Shown here piece by piece: positions 8,628 through 19,300 of a stretch of 64,000 bases of DNA. The translations under genes and the position numbers were made by a program. The stretch covers positions 372,001 to 436,000 of the forward strand of contig NZ_FOCZ01000003.1 of assembly GCF_900110245.1 (NCBI RefSeq), in the 5' to 3' direction. This DNA comes from Niastella yeongjuensis. GTDB lineage: Bacteria > Bacteroidota > Bacteroidia > Chitinophagales > Chitinophagaceae. Below the pieces are notes generated by a model, which had not been told where the DNA came from, made no database searches, and saw nothing but the letters and a program-made list of their open reading frames with translations. Within the stretch, counting starts at the first letter, position 1. Every line of letters starts with the position of its first letter.

Positions 8628-10022
8628 TTATTGTTTAAAGAAATCCCAAAGCTTACTTTTTCCTCTAAGGATACCGGTTTTGTTTTTCAGTATCGATACG
8701 ATCTCTGCGGATGAGGTATTATTGAACCTGCATATTTTATTAAAGTATACTTCCCCTAAACTAAATGGTAAAACAGATAAGTCGCTGTTGTCATTGATCC
8801 TGTAGTCTCTGCAAACATCTTTAAGTCTGTTTACAAACGAAGGATAGTTGGTATTTAAATAATCTTTTGCTTTATTAAGCCGGACTTTATAAAGTTGCGC
8901 AGGATCTAATGCTACATCGCCTTTCTTTTCCAGCAGATCGATCTTGGTTACTACCACATAAATAGCATCCGTAAGCTCTTTGAAAATATCATTATCCTTA
9001 AAATATTTCTGTGCGGCAGTTAAATAATCGTCCTGGCACAGCCCGTTGTCATCTTTTTCCTTGGGGTTCTTTCCAAAGTCGAACACGAAGAAATGGATCT
9101 TCCTGTTTTTGCTATTTAGAAAATTGGTTACCGTAGTAAATGTTTTTCTATGCTTATCGCTGGTGAATTTTCTGTTAGCCATTTCATTGTAGTAGCAGGT
9201 AAAGATCTCGCCAGACAATTCAATAAGCGCAATGGGGTGCTTTTTCCCATGATCATCAGTTAATTCAAATGGTAAACACTGGGTCAGTTCTGTAACAGTG
9301 GCTGCTGGCAGGAACCCAATATTAGTATTGAAGATATTCTTCAAGTGGGTCATATAGTGATATCCGGGGCCGCTTCCAATGCCAAACGCGGCTGATTTAT
9401 CGGCATGGCTAAGAATGCCAGATAAGGCGCAGGTTTTACCTGAACCCGGAATGCCCCAGAAATAAACTTCTGTAAAGCCTTCCGGAATGAACTCAGGGAT
9501 CTCTCCTAATTCAAGGGTTGGTTCTTTGAAGAAAGCCAGCGATTCAATCACATCCAGTGGAACCCCTAAATTGATTAGATCGGTTTTTGTGATTTTCTCC
9601 TGTGTGAGGTATTCGCTAATGATCTTCGGGGTGAAATCACCATTGAGGTTTGCCTTTAGCTTGTCGAGCAGGTCTTTCTTAAATTTGTTTTCATTGGCCT
9701 CTTTTTGCTTTAATGTCTCAATTCCAAATTCTGCTAACTGAATATGCTTTCCGGTGGGATAAGCTAAAATATATTTTTCATACGCTTCTATGGTGGACTG
9801 TTTTAATGTTTCCACCCAGCATTCCTCTTCCCGGGCTTCATCCTGCGCAATCAGGTCTTCAATTTTTCTTCGTTTGCTGGCTTCCAGCCTGCCTGTATCT
9901 TTTATTTTTGAGAATGGGATGTGGCCTGGTTTTATATATTTAAAATAGAGGTCTTCTGCTGAAATATTTTCTATATTATCCATCACATTCCTTTTTTCAG
10001 ATTCACTCATATATTCTTTCAT
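8628..10022 (-). CDS. P-loop GTPase-like protein of the Srf-like cluster
   Basis: The N-terminal 150 residues of this 464-aa protein are helical and include a TPR-like stretch (AYEKYILAYPTGKHIQLAEF). A GTPase domain follows: Walker A/G1 GIPGSGKT near residue 192, a strand with ALIELSGE near 263 in the place of DxxG, and VVVTKIDLLEKK near 359 as the G4 (TKxD) motif. No membrane segment is seen, so it is cytoplasmic. It resembles the TRAFAC-like or double-GTPase proteins that pair with GAP1-type partners, and its immediate neighbour 2 bases downstream carries a GAP1-N-like domain. Start codons at residues 5 and 14 are alternatives to the first Met. Confidence 0.75.
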   Translation of the reverse strand: MKEYMSESEKRNVMDNIENISAEDLYFKYIKPGHIPFSKIKDTGRLEASKRRKIEDLIAQDEAREEECWVETLKQSTIEAYEKYILAYPTGKHIQLAEFGIETLKQKEANENKFKKDLLDKLKANLNGDFTPKIISEYLTQEKITKTDLINLGVPLDVIESLAFFKEPTLELGEIPEFIPEGFTEVYFWGIPGSGKTCALSGILSHADKSAAFGIGSGPGYHYMTHLKNIFNTNIGFLPAATVTELTQCLPFELTDDHGKKHPIALIELSGEIFTCYYNEMANRKFTSDKHRKTFTTVTNFLNSKNRKIHFFVFDFGKNPKEKDDNGLCQDDYLTAAQKYFKDNDIFKELTDAIYVVVTKIDLLEKKGDVALDPAQLYKVRLNKAKDYLNTNYPSFVNRLKDVCRDYRINDNSDLSVLPFSLGEVYFNKICRFNNTSSAEIVSILKNKTGILRGKSKLWDFFKQ

Positions 10023-10050
10023 ACATGTATTTGTTAGTAATTATGAATTT

Positions 10051-10986
10051 TTATAAAATGGCTCCCCGCTCTTCTGTGACTGTCTTTTTTCTGAATAACA
10101 GGTCTATTATTCCCGGGTTTCTCGGGTCCCGGTCAGCGGCAAAGTAGGGGATCAATAAAATAAGATATAATAAGGAGGCTATAACGATGGCGGTTACGGC
10201 AGGGAATTCACGCTGGGTAAGCTCGCCTTTTATTGAGCCAAATGTAAGTGGATAATCAAACGGGGTACTTTGCGCGTTTGAAGTTGAGTTATCGTAGCGC
10301 TTTAATTCTGTCAGCCAACCGTTCGCTGTTTTCTCAACGTTGTTTATGACGTTTAAAAACCTTACGGGCAGGATCCAGTTTGTTGCCAGCTGTTTATCCT
10401 GGTTTATTAAATTTATAGCATATTTTTTTGTGGAGTCGTATTTCGATGGCATCAAATCATCTTCGAAGATGGTCATTAACCGGTTTTTCTGTATGGTTAA
10501 CGATTCACCATTATTTTTGAATCCTTCATTAATAAAAACGCTATAATTTAAATCCTTGCCTGCTATCGCTGCGTTCAGTTCGTATTCATATTTATTCATT
10601 CTATCTTTTGCAAACTCTTCATACCTCGTAAACATGTTTGCTACATTATCCAAATCGGTTTCGATCTTTCCTTTCAGCTGATCTTTTTTATTGAGGACCG
10701 TAAAGTAATGAGAGAAAGGAATTAAGAATATAATGCCTGCCGTTAGGAATACAATAAGCATGAGTATTTCCAGAAATGCGTTTTGCAGAAAGTTCCTTCT
10801 TACCGCCTTTATCTCTTTTAAGACCAGCACAAAACATACAAGAATGAAACTTAGGCATAAGGCTAATAATATGCTTTTTTGCAGGTTGCCATAGGTGAAA
10901 AAATACAGGCTAAAAAAGCAGACAGAGGCAAATAGTAAGGAGGCTATAAGACTGATTACTGTGCCAATAGATATTTTGAAGTTCAT
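10051..10986 (-). CDS. Four-helix integral membrane protein of the Srf-like cluster
   Basis: The 311-aa protein has hydrophobic helices at about 9-30, 36-56, 72-92 and 268-288. Between helices 3 and 4 lies a helical domain of about 170 residues with conserved-looking charged heptads, which by an even or odd helix count would sit on the outer side. No catalytic motif is visible. It overlaps the subtilase-fusion gene by four bases (ATGA-type overlap at 10983-10986), so the two are translationally coupled. A role as the membrane platform or channel of the complex is inferred from topology and context only. Confidence 0.7.
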   Translation of the reverse strand: MNFKISIGTVISLIASLLFASVCFFSLYFFTYGNLQKSILLALCLSFILVCFVLVLKEIKAVRRNFLQNAFLEILMLIVFLTAGIIFLIPFSHYFTVLNKKDQLKGKIETDLDNVANMFTRYEEFAKDRMNKYEYELNAAIAGKDLNYSVFINEGFKNNGESLTIQKNRLMTIFEDDLMPSKYDSTKKYAINLINQDKQLATNWILPVRFLNVINNVEKTANGWLTELKRYDNSTSNAQSTPFDYPLTFGSIKGELTQREFPAVTAIVIASLLYLILLIPYFAADRDPRNPGIIDLLFRKKTVTEERGAIL

Positions 10987-13499
10987 GTTCGTTTATTTAT
11001 GTTCACTGATTTGTTGCTTTGTACCTTATAAAAGTTGCTTTGCGGATATTCTGACAGTTCGGCTTTCTTTAATGCTTTTCCCAATTGGACCATATTTCCT
11101 ACATCGCCTGATACTCGCAAACCTGTTGACGTGAGTATGTTTTTGATCTCAGCTACGCTCAGATTCCGGTTTACGCTTTTTAAAAGCGCTACGGCGCCGG
11201 TTACAATGGCGGTGGCTGCACTGGTGCCGCTTAGGTAGTTGTAACTTTTTTTCCCGTAGGTGGTATAGATATTCACACCCGGCGCCGATACCGTTGAGCG
11301 TTCGCCAAAATTTGAAAACCGGGTTTTGGAATATGGTCTTTTTGATTTATTTACAGCGGCTACAATGATTGGCTGTGATGACCGCTGTAAAGGATCTACG
11401 CCTACCAGTATATTCCCATTACCTGCGGCTATTACTATAGCGGTATTATGTTCATCGGCAATCCTGAATACTTCTTTCCACAACCGCTCTTCTTCCTTAA
11501 AATGGTATTGTATAAAATTCCGTTGGGCTGCTCTGGAATAATTAACCAGTTTTTTGGTAAAGGACATACCAAGGGAAATATTTATCACATCTGCCCCGCT
11601 ATATATCGCAGTTAAAATCCCTTCTACAACGGAAGTGATTGTCATGAGGCCTTTGGAATCTGCCACCTGAACGGGCATAAAGCTGCAATTCGGCGCAATG
11701 CCGGAAATGCCTATTCCGTTATTACCCCTTGCCAGCGCTACACCGGCCACCCTGGTACCATGGTCCCAGGCAGAAGGAATGATGGTGTTTGTTTTGTTCC
11801 ATACGTTAAACGGTTTCACTACTTTTCCTGCCAGCTCCGGGTGATTGAGATTAAACCCTTCATCAATAATGGCCGTCACAATCTCTCGCTTTCCTAATGT
11901 TATGTCCCAGCCGTTCCGTACCTGGCAGGCGTTTATATGCCAGCTCCGGGATTTGTTTTGTAAGGCAGGGTCGTTCATTTGGAAAAAGTTTTCAAACAGC
12001 GATTCGTCCCAGATAAACACGCTGTACTTGTTCAGTTTTTTGGGTAGCTCCTGTTTTACCAGGTCCCGCTGGGTAGCCGGGATCTCTATTTGCAGGCTCT
12101 TTATCTGGGGATCATAATAGATGATCTGGTATTCATTGGGGGGATAAGCATTTTTAAAATCTATAGCAAACTGATAGATGGACGCATTTCCATCCAGGAG
12201 TAAATTCAATCTGTTAGTCACAATGTTAACAGCCTTATCGGATCCGATGCCAATGTGTAAGGTGTCTAACGAAATAATAACCCGTGGCTCCGGGGGCAGG
12301 TTTTTGCGGATGGGGGGAGGGGTAGTAGTAGAAGTATTAGGACCAGTAGGGATGGTAGGAATGGTAGGAATGGTAGTAGGAAGCGTATCCTTCCCTCTAT
12401 TCTTATCAGCTGGAATCGGATAGATATACCTGTAAAATATAGTCAGCAGGTAAACTAAGATCACTATCAAACCCATAATACCTATGTAGCCCAATCTTCC
12501 GGGTTCGCGCCGGGGTGGTTTCTTCTTACCTGTTTCACCGCTTGGGGAAGCTTGTTGGGGAACCTGTTCATATTGCGCTGTGAATTCGATATCATCAGTT
12601 ATTTTGATGTTGAGCGGGTTTGGTAGCCAGCCTTTAAAAATATACCCCAAAATTGCTTCAGCGACAGGTATGCCCGACATGGGTAGCTCTTCTCCGCTTT
12701 TGACCTTCACCACTGCTGTTCCTTTTATTACTCCCTTGTCACCTGTTATAAAGGATGCCTCATAAAAATCGGGTGATGGGGGATCAACCGGTAGATCAGT
12801 TTCCTTTTCCCGGTATTGGGCGGTGAAGATTTTTGTTTCAGTGGCTAAATACACTTCCGGGTCTTCATCCCAACCAATAAATTCAAAATTGCCCAGGGGT
12901 ATTACAAATGGTATTTCGTCTTTACCAATGTGGGTGTCTTTATCTTTGAGGATAGTTTCGTGTCCATTGATAGTTCCCTGATTGCCTGCATTGAATATTA
13001 TTTCTATTCTTGGTTTAACAAGGTAAAGGTCTTTGGTATATTCACCACTGATCCTGTTTTTATCACCTTTTGCTTTCATGCCCCAGATCCCAAGCACCAC
13101 CTTTCCATCAAAACAATAGATAAAATTTTCGTCAATGAACTTTAATGCCTTCTCCAGGTATTCGTGTTCTTCCGTTTTATTTTCCTGCTGGAGGGCATTG
13201 ATGATTGTATTGTAATGATCAAGTGTTGCCGTTAAAATGGCGTCATATTTTTTTCTGTCAAAACCAGAGAGTTCATAAATATGCCGGGGCGTTTCCTGAA
13301 AGGGTACACTATACCACGTAATAATTCCATTCATTCCTGGTTTCGGTTGCGCGACGAAATGCCGGTAATTTACGGCTACCGTATTTTCAATAACGGACCA
13401 TAACTCAGCATAGCGATTATACAGCTCCAGTTTCCCCACACCTACAGGGGAGTGAAAATCATTTACGTTGCAGGAACAAATGGCAACTTTTCTGGCCAT
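10983..13499 (-). CDS. SrfA-like domain fused to InlB-type repeats, a membrane helix and a subtilisin (S8) protease
   Basis: The 838-aa protein is a multi-domain fusion. Residues 1-165 carry GIITWYSVPF near 62 and CFDGKVVLGIWG near 133, which recall the N-terminal region of SrfA proteins of srfABC operons. Residues 175-315 hold two Listeria/Bacteroides (InlB B) repeats ending FTAQY. A basic stretch (KKKPPRREPGR) precedes one helix at about 340-362, so residues 1-335 are cytoplasmic, which is odd for InlB repeats. A Pro/Thr linker with TIP repeats follows, then a prodomain-like region and an S8 catalytic domain with an intact triad: Asp in AIIDEGF near 545, His in WDHGTRVAG near 579, the oxyanion Asn in AAGNGN near 695, and Ser in SGTSAATA near 757. 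The protease should act in the periplasm. Confidence 0.8.
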   Translation of the reverse strand: MARKVAICSCNVNDFHSPVGVGKLELYNRYAELWSVIENTVAVNYRHFVAQPKPGMNGIITWYSVPFQETPRHIYELSGFDRKKYDAILTATLDHYNTIINALQQENKTEEHEYLEKALKFIDENFIYCFDGKVVLGIWGMKAKGDKNRISGEYTKDLYLVKPRIEIIFNAGNQGTINGHETILKDKDTHIGKDEIPFVIPLGNFEFIGWDEDPEVYLATETKIFTAQYREKETDLPVDPPSPDFYEASFITGDKGVIKGTAVVKVKSGEELPMSGIPVAEAILGYIFKGWLPNPLNIKITDDIEFTAQYEQVPQQASPSGETGKKKPPRREPGRLGYIGIMGLIVILVYLLTIFYRYIYPIPADKNRGKDTLPTTIPTIPTIPTGPNTSTTTPPPIRKNLPPEPRVIISLDTLHIGIGSDKAVNIVTNRLNLLLDGNASIYQFAIDFKNAYPPNEYQIIYYDPQIKSLQIEIPATQRDLVKQELPKKLNKYSVFIWDESLFENFFQMNDPALQNKSRSWHINACQVRNGWDITLGKREIVTAIIDEGFNLNHPELAGKVVKPFNVWNKTNTIIPSAWDHGTRVAGVALARGNNGIGISGIAPNCSFMPVQVADSKGLMTITSVVEGILTAIYSGADVINISLGMSFTKKLVNYSRAAQRNFIQYHFKEEERLWKEVFRIADEHNTAIVIAAGNGNILVGVDPLQRSSQPIIVAAVNKSKRPYSKTRFSNFGERSTVSAPGVNIYTTYGKKSYNYLSGTSAATAIVTGAVALLKSVNRNLSVAEIKNILTSTGLRVSGDVGNMVQLGKALKKAELSEYPQSNFYKVQSNKSVNINKRT
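12350..12376. repeat. Three 9-bp tandem units coding for the TIP linker
   Basis: Units of GRATGGTAG repeat three times inside the subtilase-fusion gene and encode the TIP repeats just outside the membrane helix. Length variation would change the linker without shifting the frame. Confidence 0.8.
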
Positions 13500-13509
13500 A
13501 ATTATTTAT

Positions 13510-16356
13510 TTATGCCGTGTAGTTAATATCACCGTATTCTTTCATCAATGTGCCCAATCGTTCATTGGCTTCAATGTCGTAATTGGGAATATCACATACT
13601 GAAATAAAGCCCAGCTTCAACAGATCGCGCCATTTTTTATAGTTGCTGTAGCGGGGGATATTTTTTACGATATCCTGGTTTATTTGAGGCTCGTTTAATA
13701 AGTCGGGCAGTTTGTCCAATACATCAAACAGTTCCGCTACATTTTCAGTGGTAAAGGTTTCATGCGAAAGTGCATCGTGGTTTAATTCCAGGCCCAGACT
13801 TTTGTTTACATTGGCTGTACGGATGTCGACAATTCTTTCTTCGGTGAAATAGGCAAACCCGATGGTGTTTACAAATTTGTTTATTATTTCAGCGCTTATA
13901 TCCGCTATCATTTCCTGAACATCTTCTATTTTGTCATATCGGTCAACATACTTTCTGATGCTTTCGGCGATCCTGTCTACTAAATGAAGCTTATGGAAAA
14001 GAGAACGCAGCATGGTTGTTATATCCCCAATTTCCGATTCGGAAAATACCTCCTGCAGGTTGGTGTACAGTTTTACTTTCAGGCATTGGTCAAACCAATA
14101 CGCCTCCAGTTCTTCTGCGAGCGTTTTAGAGTAATTTTTAATTCTGTTTTTATTGCCGTAGAAAAGTTCATGCAAATTGATTCCTTCTTTTTCAAAGTCG
14201 AGCCTGCATTGCTCCAATGATGACTTTTCATATGCTTTACGCAATATTTCCAGATTGGTATCGAAATCGTTGGTCAGGCTAAGGTTTGGGGTATTTAACC
14301 TGATGGCACTGTATTTTTCAATATTGATATTCTGGTCTATTTCTATACTTCTTAATTTGTTCCGGTAGAAGTTATAAATCTCGCCCTCAGTAATTAAAAA
14401 GTTTTTGATCAAATTGCTAAAGAAGAATTCTTCACCAAATTTGGCGTCGAGTTTAAGCTGGATATTACCGGCCATTTCTTTTGCTTTCAATAACTGGATG
14501 TCAGAGTTTTTACTATGATAGTGTTTCTCCAGTTCTTCCGTTATTTCATTTTTTATGTGTGCTAATTCCCTGACAAACTTTTCATTTCTGGCCACATTTA
14601 TGTTCATGGCGGCGATGGAAAGGTTTTCAATAATTAAACCTGTTCCATCCTGGTTCATACCTGCCGACCGGCTCCACGATTCTTCCGGTGAGAGAAAGTG
14701 TTTTTTTACAAAATCGTAATTCAGGAAGGAGTCTTTTAAATCGATCCTGAAATCGGGATAATTGAAAGGAATAATCTCTTTTATTTCCTGTTTATCACTG
14801 TTGTACCCCTCATATAGTTGATTTTGCAGTTCCGATGAATAATAAAAGTCGCGTAGCAGGTAGATGTTCCTGAAATATTTGTCGGTCGTTGTCCAGTTCT
14901 TTAACCAGTCATAGATTTCGCAGTTAAAGATCTCCTTCTCCAGCACTATCGAAAATCTTTGCGACCATCGGTTGTTTAAGGCATCACTGTTTCCCTTTTT
15001 GTCATTTTGCTCATATTTCAAATCCAGGTTGAACATGGTGCCAATCACAAATAATGGCGGCAGTTTTGACGTAGTAATAAATGCCTGTCTTTTTTCGGGG
15101 GTACTACCAATAAAATTTTCAATCCAGCGGTTTAGCAGTTCCGGCATTAATCTTTGAACTGACTGATTTTTGCCATGGCAGAAAAGCAGGGTGTTTATTT
15201 TGTAACTGCTGCAGTATTTGTTGAACAGGTAAGCTACCTTACCACGCAACAGCATTTGTGGGATCAACTCGTCCTTAATATTGCTTTCATAAATTTCCAT
15301 TCGGGCTCTTGCTCCGGGGAAATCAAGCAGGTCTGTTTTTTCTAAAAATGGTTTGCTCTCTTTTAGGTTTTCCGGCAATTTGAATATCAGTTCGGCTACT
15401 ATGGCACACAGGTATGATTTCGACACATTTTTTTCTACCTTATTGTCGTTTCTATCAATATAACAGATGGGTGTTTCCGGGGTGTAATTTGCTTCCAGAT
15501 AGGCATGCTGGGGATTTATTTCATTCAGGCGGGCCACATCGAGCAAAGTGCCGAATTCACGAAGAACAGCACTGTAAGGAATATGTGCTTCCGCTACAAA
15601 TTCAATTTCTTTGAACTTCTGGATCAGTTTACTGAAAATATCGGTGATGCATTTGTTTTTATTCCATAGTATAGAGAAAACAGCAGGCCATTCTGCCGGT
15701 TCAAATAGCGATATGGTCAACGATATTTTTTCGAAGTAATCGGAGCACTCCAGGTACGGATTTTTCGATTTAAAGTGAATGTCGAAATAGTTTTTTATTT
15801 CAACGACATCATCCTCTTCGATGACCTGTTGGATCGTATTACTCCCTTCCTTTGATCTTACCAATTTATTGATCTCTTTATTAAGATCTTCTGAGTTTAT
15901 AAGTTTGTGTGAGTTGGAGTCGTTGTAATAAGCGTCACACAGGATCAATACCACATCTACTATGGAAAGGATCTTTATTTTAATAGGGTATTGATTGTTT
16001 AGGCTTTTGTGGTGCAATGAAAATCGGGTTACCAGGCCGGTAGCTTCTTTTTGACCGCCAATGGGGTTTATTTCGTTAATAAAATCATAGTTTCTTCCAT
16101 TGGCATCTGATACACAAAATCGTTGTTCGGGTGTTGACAGCAGCCCACTTACCAGGTAAGATTTACCAACCTGACTTTCGCCATATACGGCTGCTGCGGG
16201 ATTTTCTCCCATTGCGTCAGCGATCTTTTTCAATTTACCTCTGTTGGTTACCAGCCTGCTGTAAGAGAGTTTCTTTTTTTCCCCATTCAGGTTTCCGTTA
16301 ACCCAGTCAATTGATTTTTGTAACTTTTCAAGATGTAGGTGAATGGTATTTTTCAT
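13510..16356 (-). CDS. SrfC-like P-loop GTPase (putative virulence factor family)
   Basis: The 948-aa protein matches the layout of the SrfC family (Pfam Virul_Fac): helices around NRGKLKKIADAMGENP lead into the P-loop AAVYGESQVGKSYLVSGLL near residue 60, and TDLLDFPGARAR near 345 supplies the G3 (DxPG) motif. A strand IGTMFNLDL near 442 may be the base-recognition segment. The C-terminal half is helical, as in dynamin-like proteins, though I cannot show membrane remodelling. It has no signal peptide and is cytoplasmic. It follows the SrfB-like gene by 13 bases, the same pairing as in proteobacterial srfABC operons, where the function remains poorly defined. Confidence 0.8.
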   Translation of the reverse strand: MKNTIHLHLEKLQKSIDWVNGNLNGEKKKLSYSRLVTNRGKLKKIADAMGENPAAAVYGESQVGKSYLVSGLLSTPEQRFCVSDANGRNYDFINEINPIGGQKEATGLVTRFSLHHKSLNNQYPIKIKILSIVDVVLILCDAYYNDSNSHKLINSEDLNKEINKLVRSKEGSNTIQQVIEEDDVVEIKNYFDIHFKSKNPYLECSDYFEKISLTISLFEPAEWPAVFSILWNKNKCITDIFSKLIQKFKEIEFVAEAHIPYSAVLREFGTLLDVARLNEINPQHAYLEANYTPETPICYIDRNDNKVEKNVSKSYLCAIVAELIFKLPENLKESKPFLEKTDLLDFPGARARMEIYESNIKDELIPQMLLRGKVAYLFNKYCSSYKINTLLFCHGKNQSVQRLMPELLNRWIENFIGSTPEKRQAFITTSKLPPLFVIGTMFNLDLKYEQNDKKGNSDALNNRWSQRFSIVLEKEIFNCEIYDWLKNWTTTDKYFRNIYLLRDFYYSSELQNQLYEGYNSDKQEIKEIIPFNYPDFRIDLKDSFLNYDFVKKHFLSPEESWSRSAGMNQDGTGLIIENLSIAAMNINVARNEKFVRELAHIKNEITEELEKHYHSKNSDIQLLKAKEMAGNIQLKLDAKFGEEFFFSNLIKNFLITEGEIYNFYRNKLRSIEIDQNINIEKYSAIRLNTPNLSLTNDFDTNLEILRKAYEKSSLEQCRLDFEKEGINLHELFYGNKNRIKNYSKTLAEELEAYWFDQCLKVKLYTNLQEVFSESEIGDITTMLRSLFHKLHLVDRIAESIRKYVDRYDKIEDVQEMIADISAEIINKFVNTIGFAYFTEERIVDIRTANVNKSLGLELNHDALSHETFTTENVAELFDVLDKLPDLLNEPQINQDIVKNIPRYSNYKKWRDLLKLGFISVCDIPNYDIEANERLGTLMKEYGDINYTA

Positions 16357-16369
16357 GGCTAACTTTCAA

Positions 16370-19300
16370 TTAAGGCCTGGTTTTGATGTCTAAAATAAAT
16401 TCTCCGGTATCGAGCCAGAAGTTTTCAGGTTCGCTCAAACTTTGAATTTGTAAAGTGAAATAACCAGATGGGAATTCATTGTTGTTATTATCATATACAG
16501 ATTCCAGGGACAGGGTTTCTTTATCAAGTGCATAATCCTCTCTTGCAATCTTCATATTCAGCGGCATTTGACGGCGGATCTTCAATTTTTCACTTTCTAC
16601 CATTTCCTTCAATTGCCTGATATTGGTAATGCCATTTTTTTTGAACTTTCGTTCCATGAATTCATCATTGAAATCCAGCACGTAAAAGGCTCTTGTGGGA
16701 TAGGCTTCAGTGTTCAGTTGTCTGCATCCTAATGTAACAGGCAGGCCTGATACCACAATGGAGGAATAATGTAAATTGGGTGATAGAATAGCAGCGTCTA
16801 TCCGTTTTGTTTTTTCGTTTATTATTCCAATGTAATCAGCGGTTGATCGCATTTTTTCCCGCAGGGCACTGAGGTCCAGTGAGAACCCTGATAAGCCACC
16901 CTGGTCGGAGGCGATATTGCCAATCATGGCACCGATCGTAACGATGGATTTCTGATTTTTAAAATATCCATTTCCATCCTGAAACGGATACCACCTTCCT
17001 ATCCGGTAATTATTGAGGGTTATCAGTCTGTTGGGTGGTACAGGGAAGTTTTTCTGGAACAGTTCTTCCACTTTTTTTAGCGAGGTAGGCCGGCCGGCTA
17101 ACAAGACAAAGTCACACTTATAGGCGTACATTAAGGCGGTGACTTTTTTTATCAGCGGTTCAAATGTTTTTACGATGATCAAATTGGCATCATCAATATT
17201 ATAATTCCACTTTATAGACTTGATGGAAAACCCAAAGTGCTTTTCAAAGTGCGTAAGTATGGTTTCACTGGGGTAATTGCCAGTAGCGAATACTTCATCA
17301 AAAGTGAGGTCCTTCGTTTTAATATGCTGCTGAACCAGTTCAAGCAGTTTCAACGCTATGGGCAGTGATACCTGAAGGTTAAAATCGCTTCGATGCTGTC
17401 TGTCCCGGGCAGTCATGGAGGAATGGTTCATCCCAAAAAAGTCGAACAACAGGGCAGACGCGCTATCCCCTTTGCCCATTTCTATCAGTTTATTTTTTAC
17501 AGCGCCATGCGGCCCTTCTATTATAAACTGACGTACAAATTCCTGCAACAGGTCATCACCTGCATAATAAAAACTTTCCCAGAATAAGGGTATCGGTTTC
17601 AAAGTTGTTTGGGCTGCATTCGTATTTTCATACGAACAGATCATCAGGTCTGAGGTCCCTGCGCCGATGTCAAAAGAACCTATGGTCAGCGATTTTTGAT
17701 TGTAACCTGGCAGGTCTTTTCTTACTTTCCCATACAGTTCAAAGTATTCTTTACAGTTGTTAAGATATCGTTTTGAGATTTCAGCGTATAGAAATACAAA
17801 TTGCGAACAGGTGGCTTCATCATAGGTCCATTCAAGACTTTCTTCTTTATTCGACAGGCTTTTTACAGAAGGAATAATATTGATCTTTGAAGCCAGTTCT
17901 TTATATTCAAAGGGAGCATTGTAGGTATTGGCTATAAATCTGTCGAGAATGATGGCTGCTTCTTCAGCACATTTGCGCAAAGAGATCTGTTCCATCTTTG
18001 ACATGGCGGTGGGACAGGTAATAATGATCCTGTTAATTTTTCTGGGTTTGTCGGCATTGCCCATTTCATCGCGGTACCTGAAACTATTTATTTGCATCCG
18101 GGCCTGGGCCAGGATTTCTACAAATGATAGTGTCATCAGGGAGTTTCTTGAATAGGAACTGTTTCTGCCTCCATTTCCTTCCTTATTGATTGACCCGTCA
18201 CTGTTCAATTGTTGCGATAAACCATTTAACCAGATCGATTCTTTTTCTTCTCCTTTTAACTGAACGGGTTCCCATTCAAATCCATGTTGTCGTTTATCCC
18301 ATAAATACCGTTTGGGGCTTGAAAACGTAGTAACCTTTTCCTGGCCATTGTTTTCATTAATGGTACTGTAAAGCAAATTATTTGCTTCTTTTCCCAGCCG
18401 TACTATGCTTGGATAAATAAATTGTTTGCTCTCCAGCATGTTTATATCGCCAAATCGCGCCTTATGAAAGGCCAGGCGCATATCAAAAGGCTCATGATAT
18501 TTAGTAACGGGATTGGAAAAATCCTGTAACTCCAGGGGCCTTACCCTGGTAAAATCACCTTCATCGAAAAGGACGGCACTTGTTTTTGAGTTACCGATGT
18601 CCAGGGCAAGATCTGCCGTGCACCATTGAACATTTCTGTCCTTATACAGGTTTACGATCGGGAAATTGCAGTTTTGCCGGATATAATTTACCAGGAAAAC
18701 ATAGGATGCCATATACACGAACTTGGGCGGCGTTATGGCAGCAATGTTATCTGTGTGGTGATAAATGCGGAGTATATATTCATTGACCCATTCGCAATTA
18801 TAATTTTCCGAACAAAAGTCAATCAGCATGAATTCACTTTTACAGGGTGCATAGCTTTTTGCGCTTTCAAACTCACTGGCAAATACAGGTGTTTCGCGGA
18901 ATTCATCTTCATAATTGCCATCTTCATAAAATGCTCTTGTATCGAAAGCAAAAACCACCTGATATTCCCGCTTACCGGCTATAGAAGCTGCGGTAGGGAT
19001 CAATTTTATCCTGCACCAATTGGTAGGACCAAAGACTGAATTGTTTTGTTTATTAAGTTCGAAATAAGGAAATGGCAACCAGGTATTTTCAAAGTTTTCG
19101 ATCTTACATTTATTCAACGACATATTAAAGTTTACGCCGTTGCTTTTGGAGATCTCCTGGATCTCTCTTCTTACAACGTCCCATTCGTCGGTCACTTTAC
19201 CGTCCTTTAAATACCCATAGGTAAACAGTTCTTTTTTTCTTACCCAAACATCATCGTTGGCATAATAGTGTGCCAGTTCCAGTTTAAGCTTGTTCTCCGT

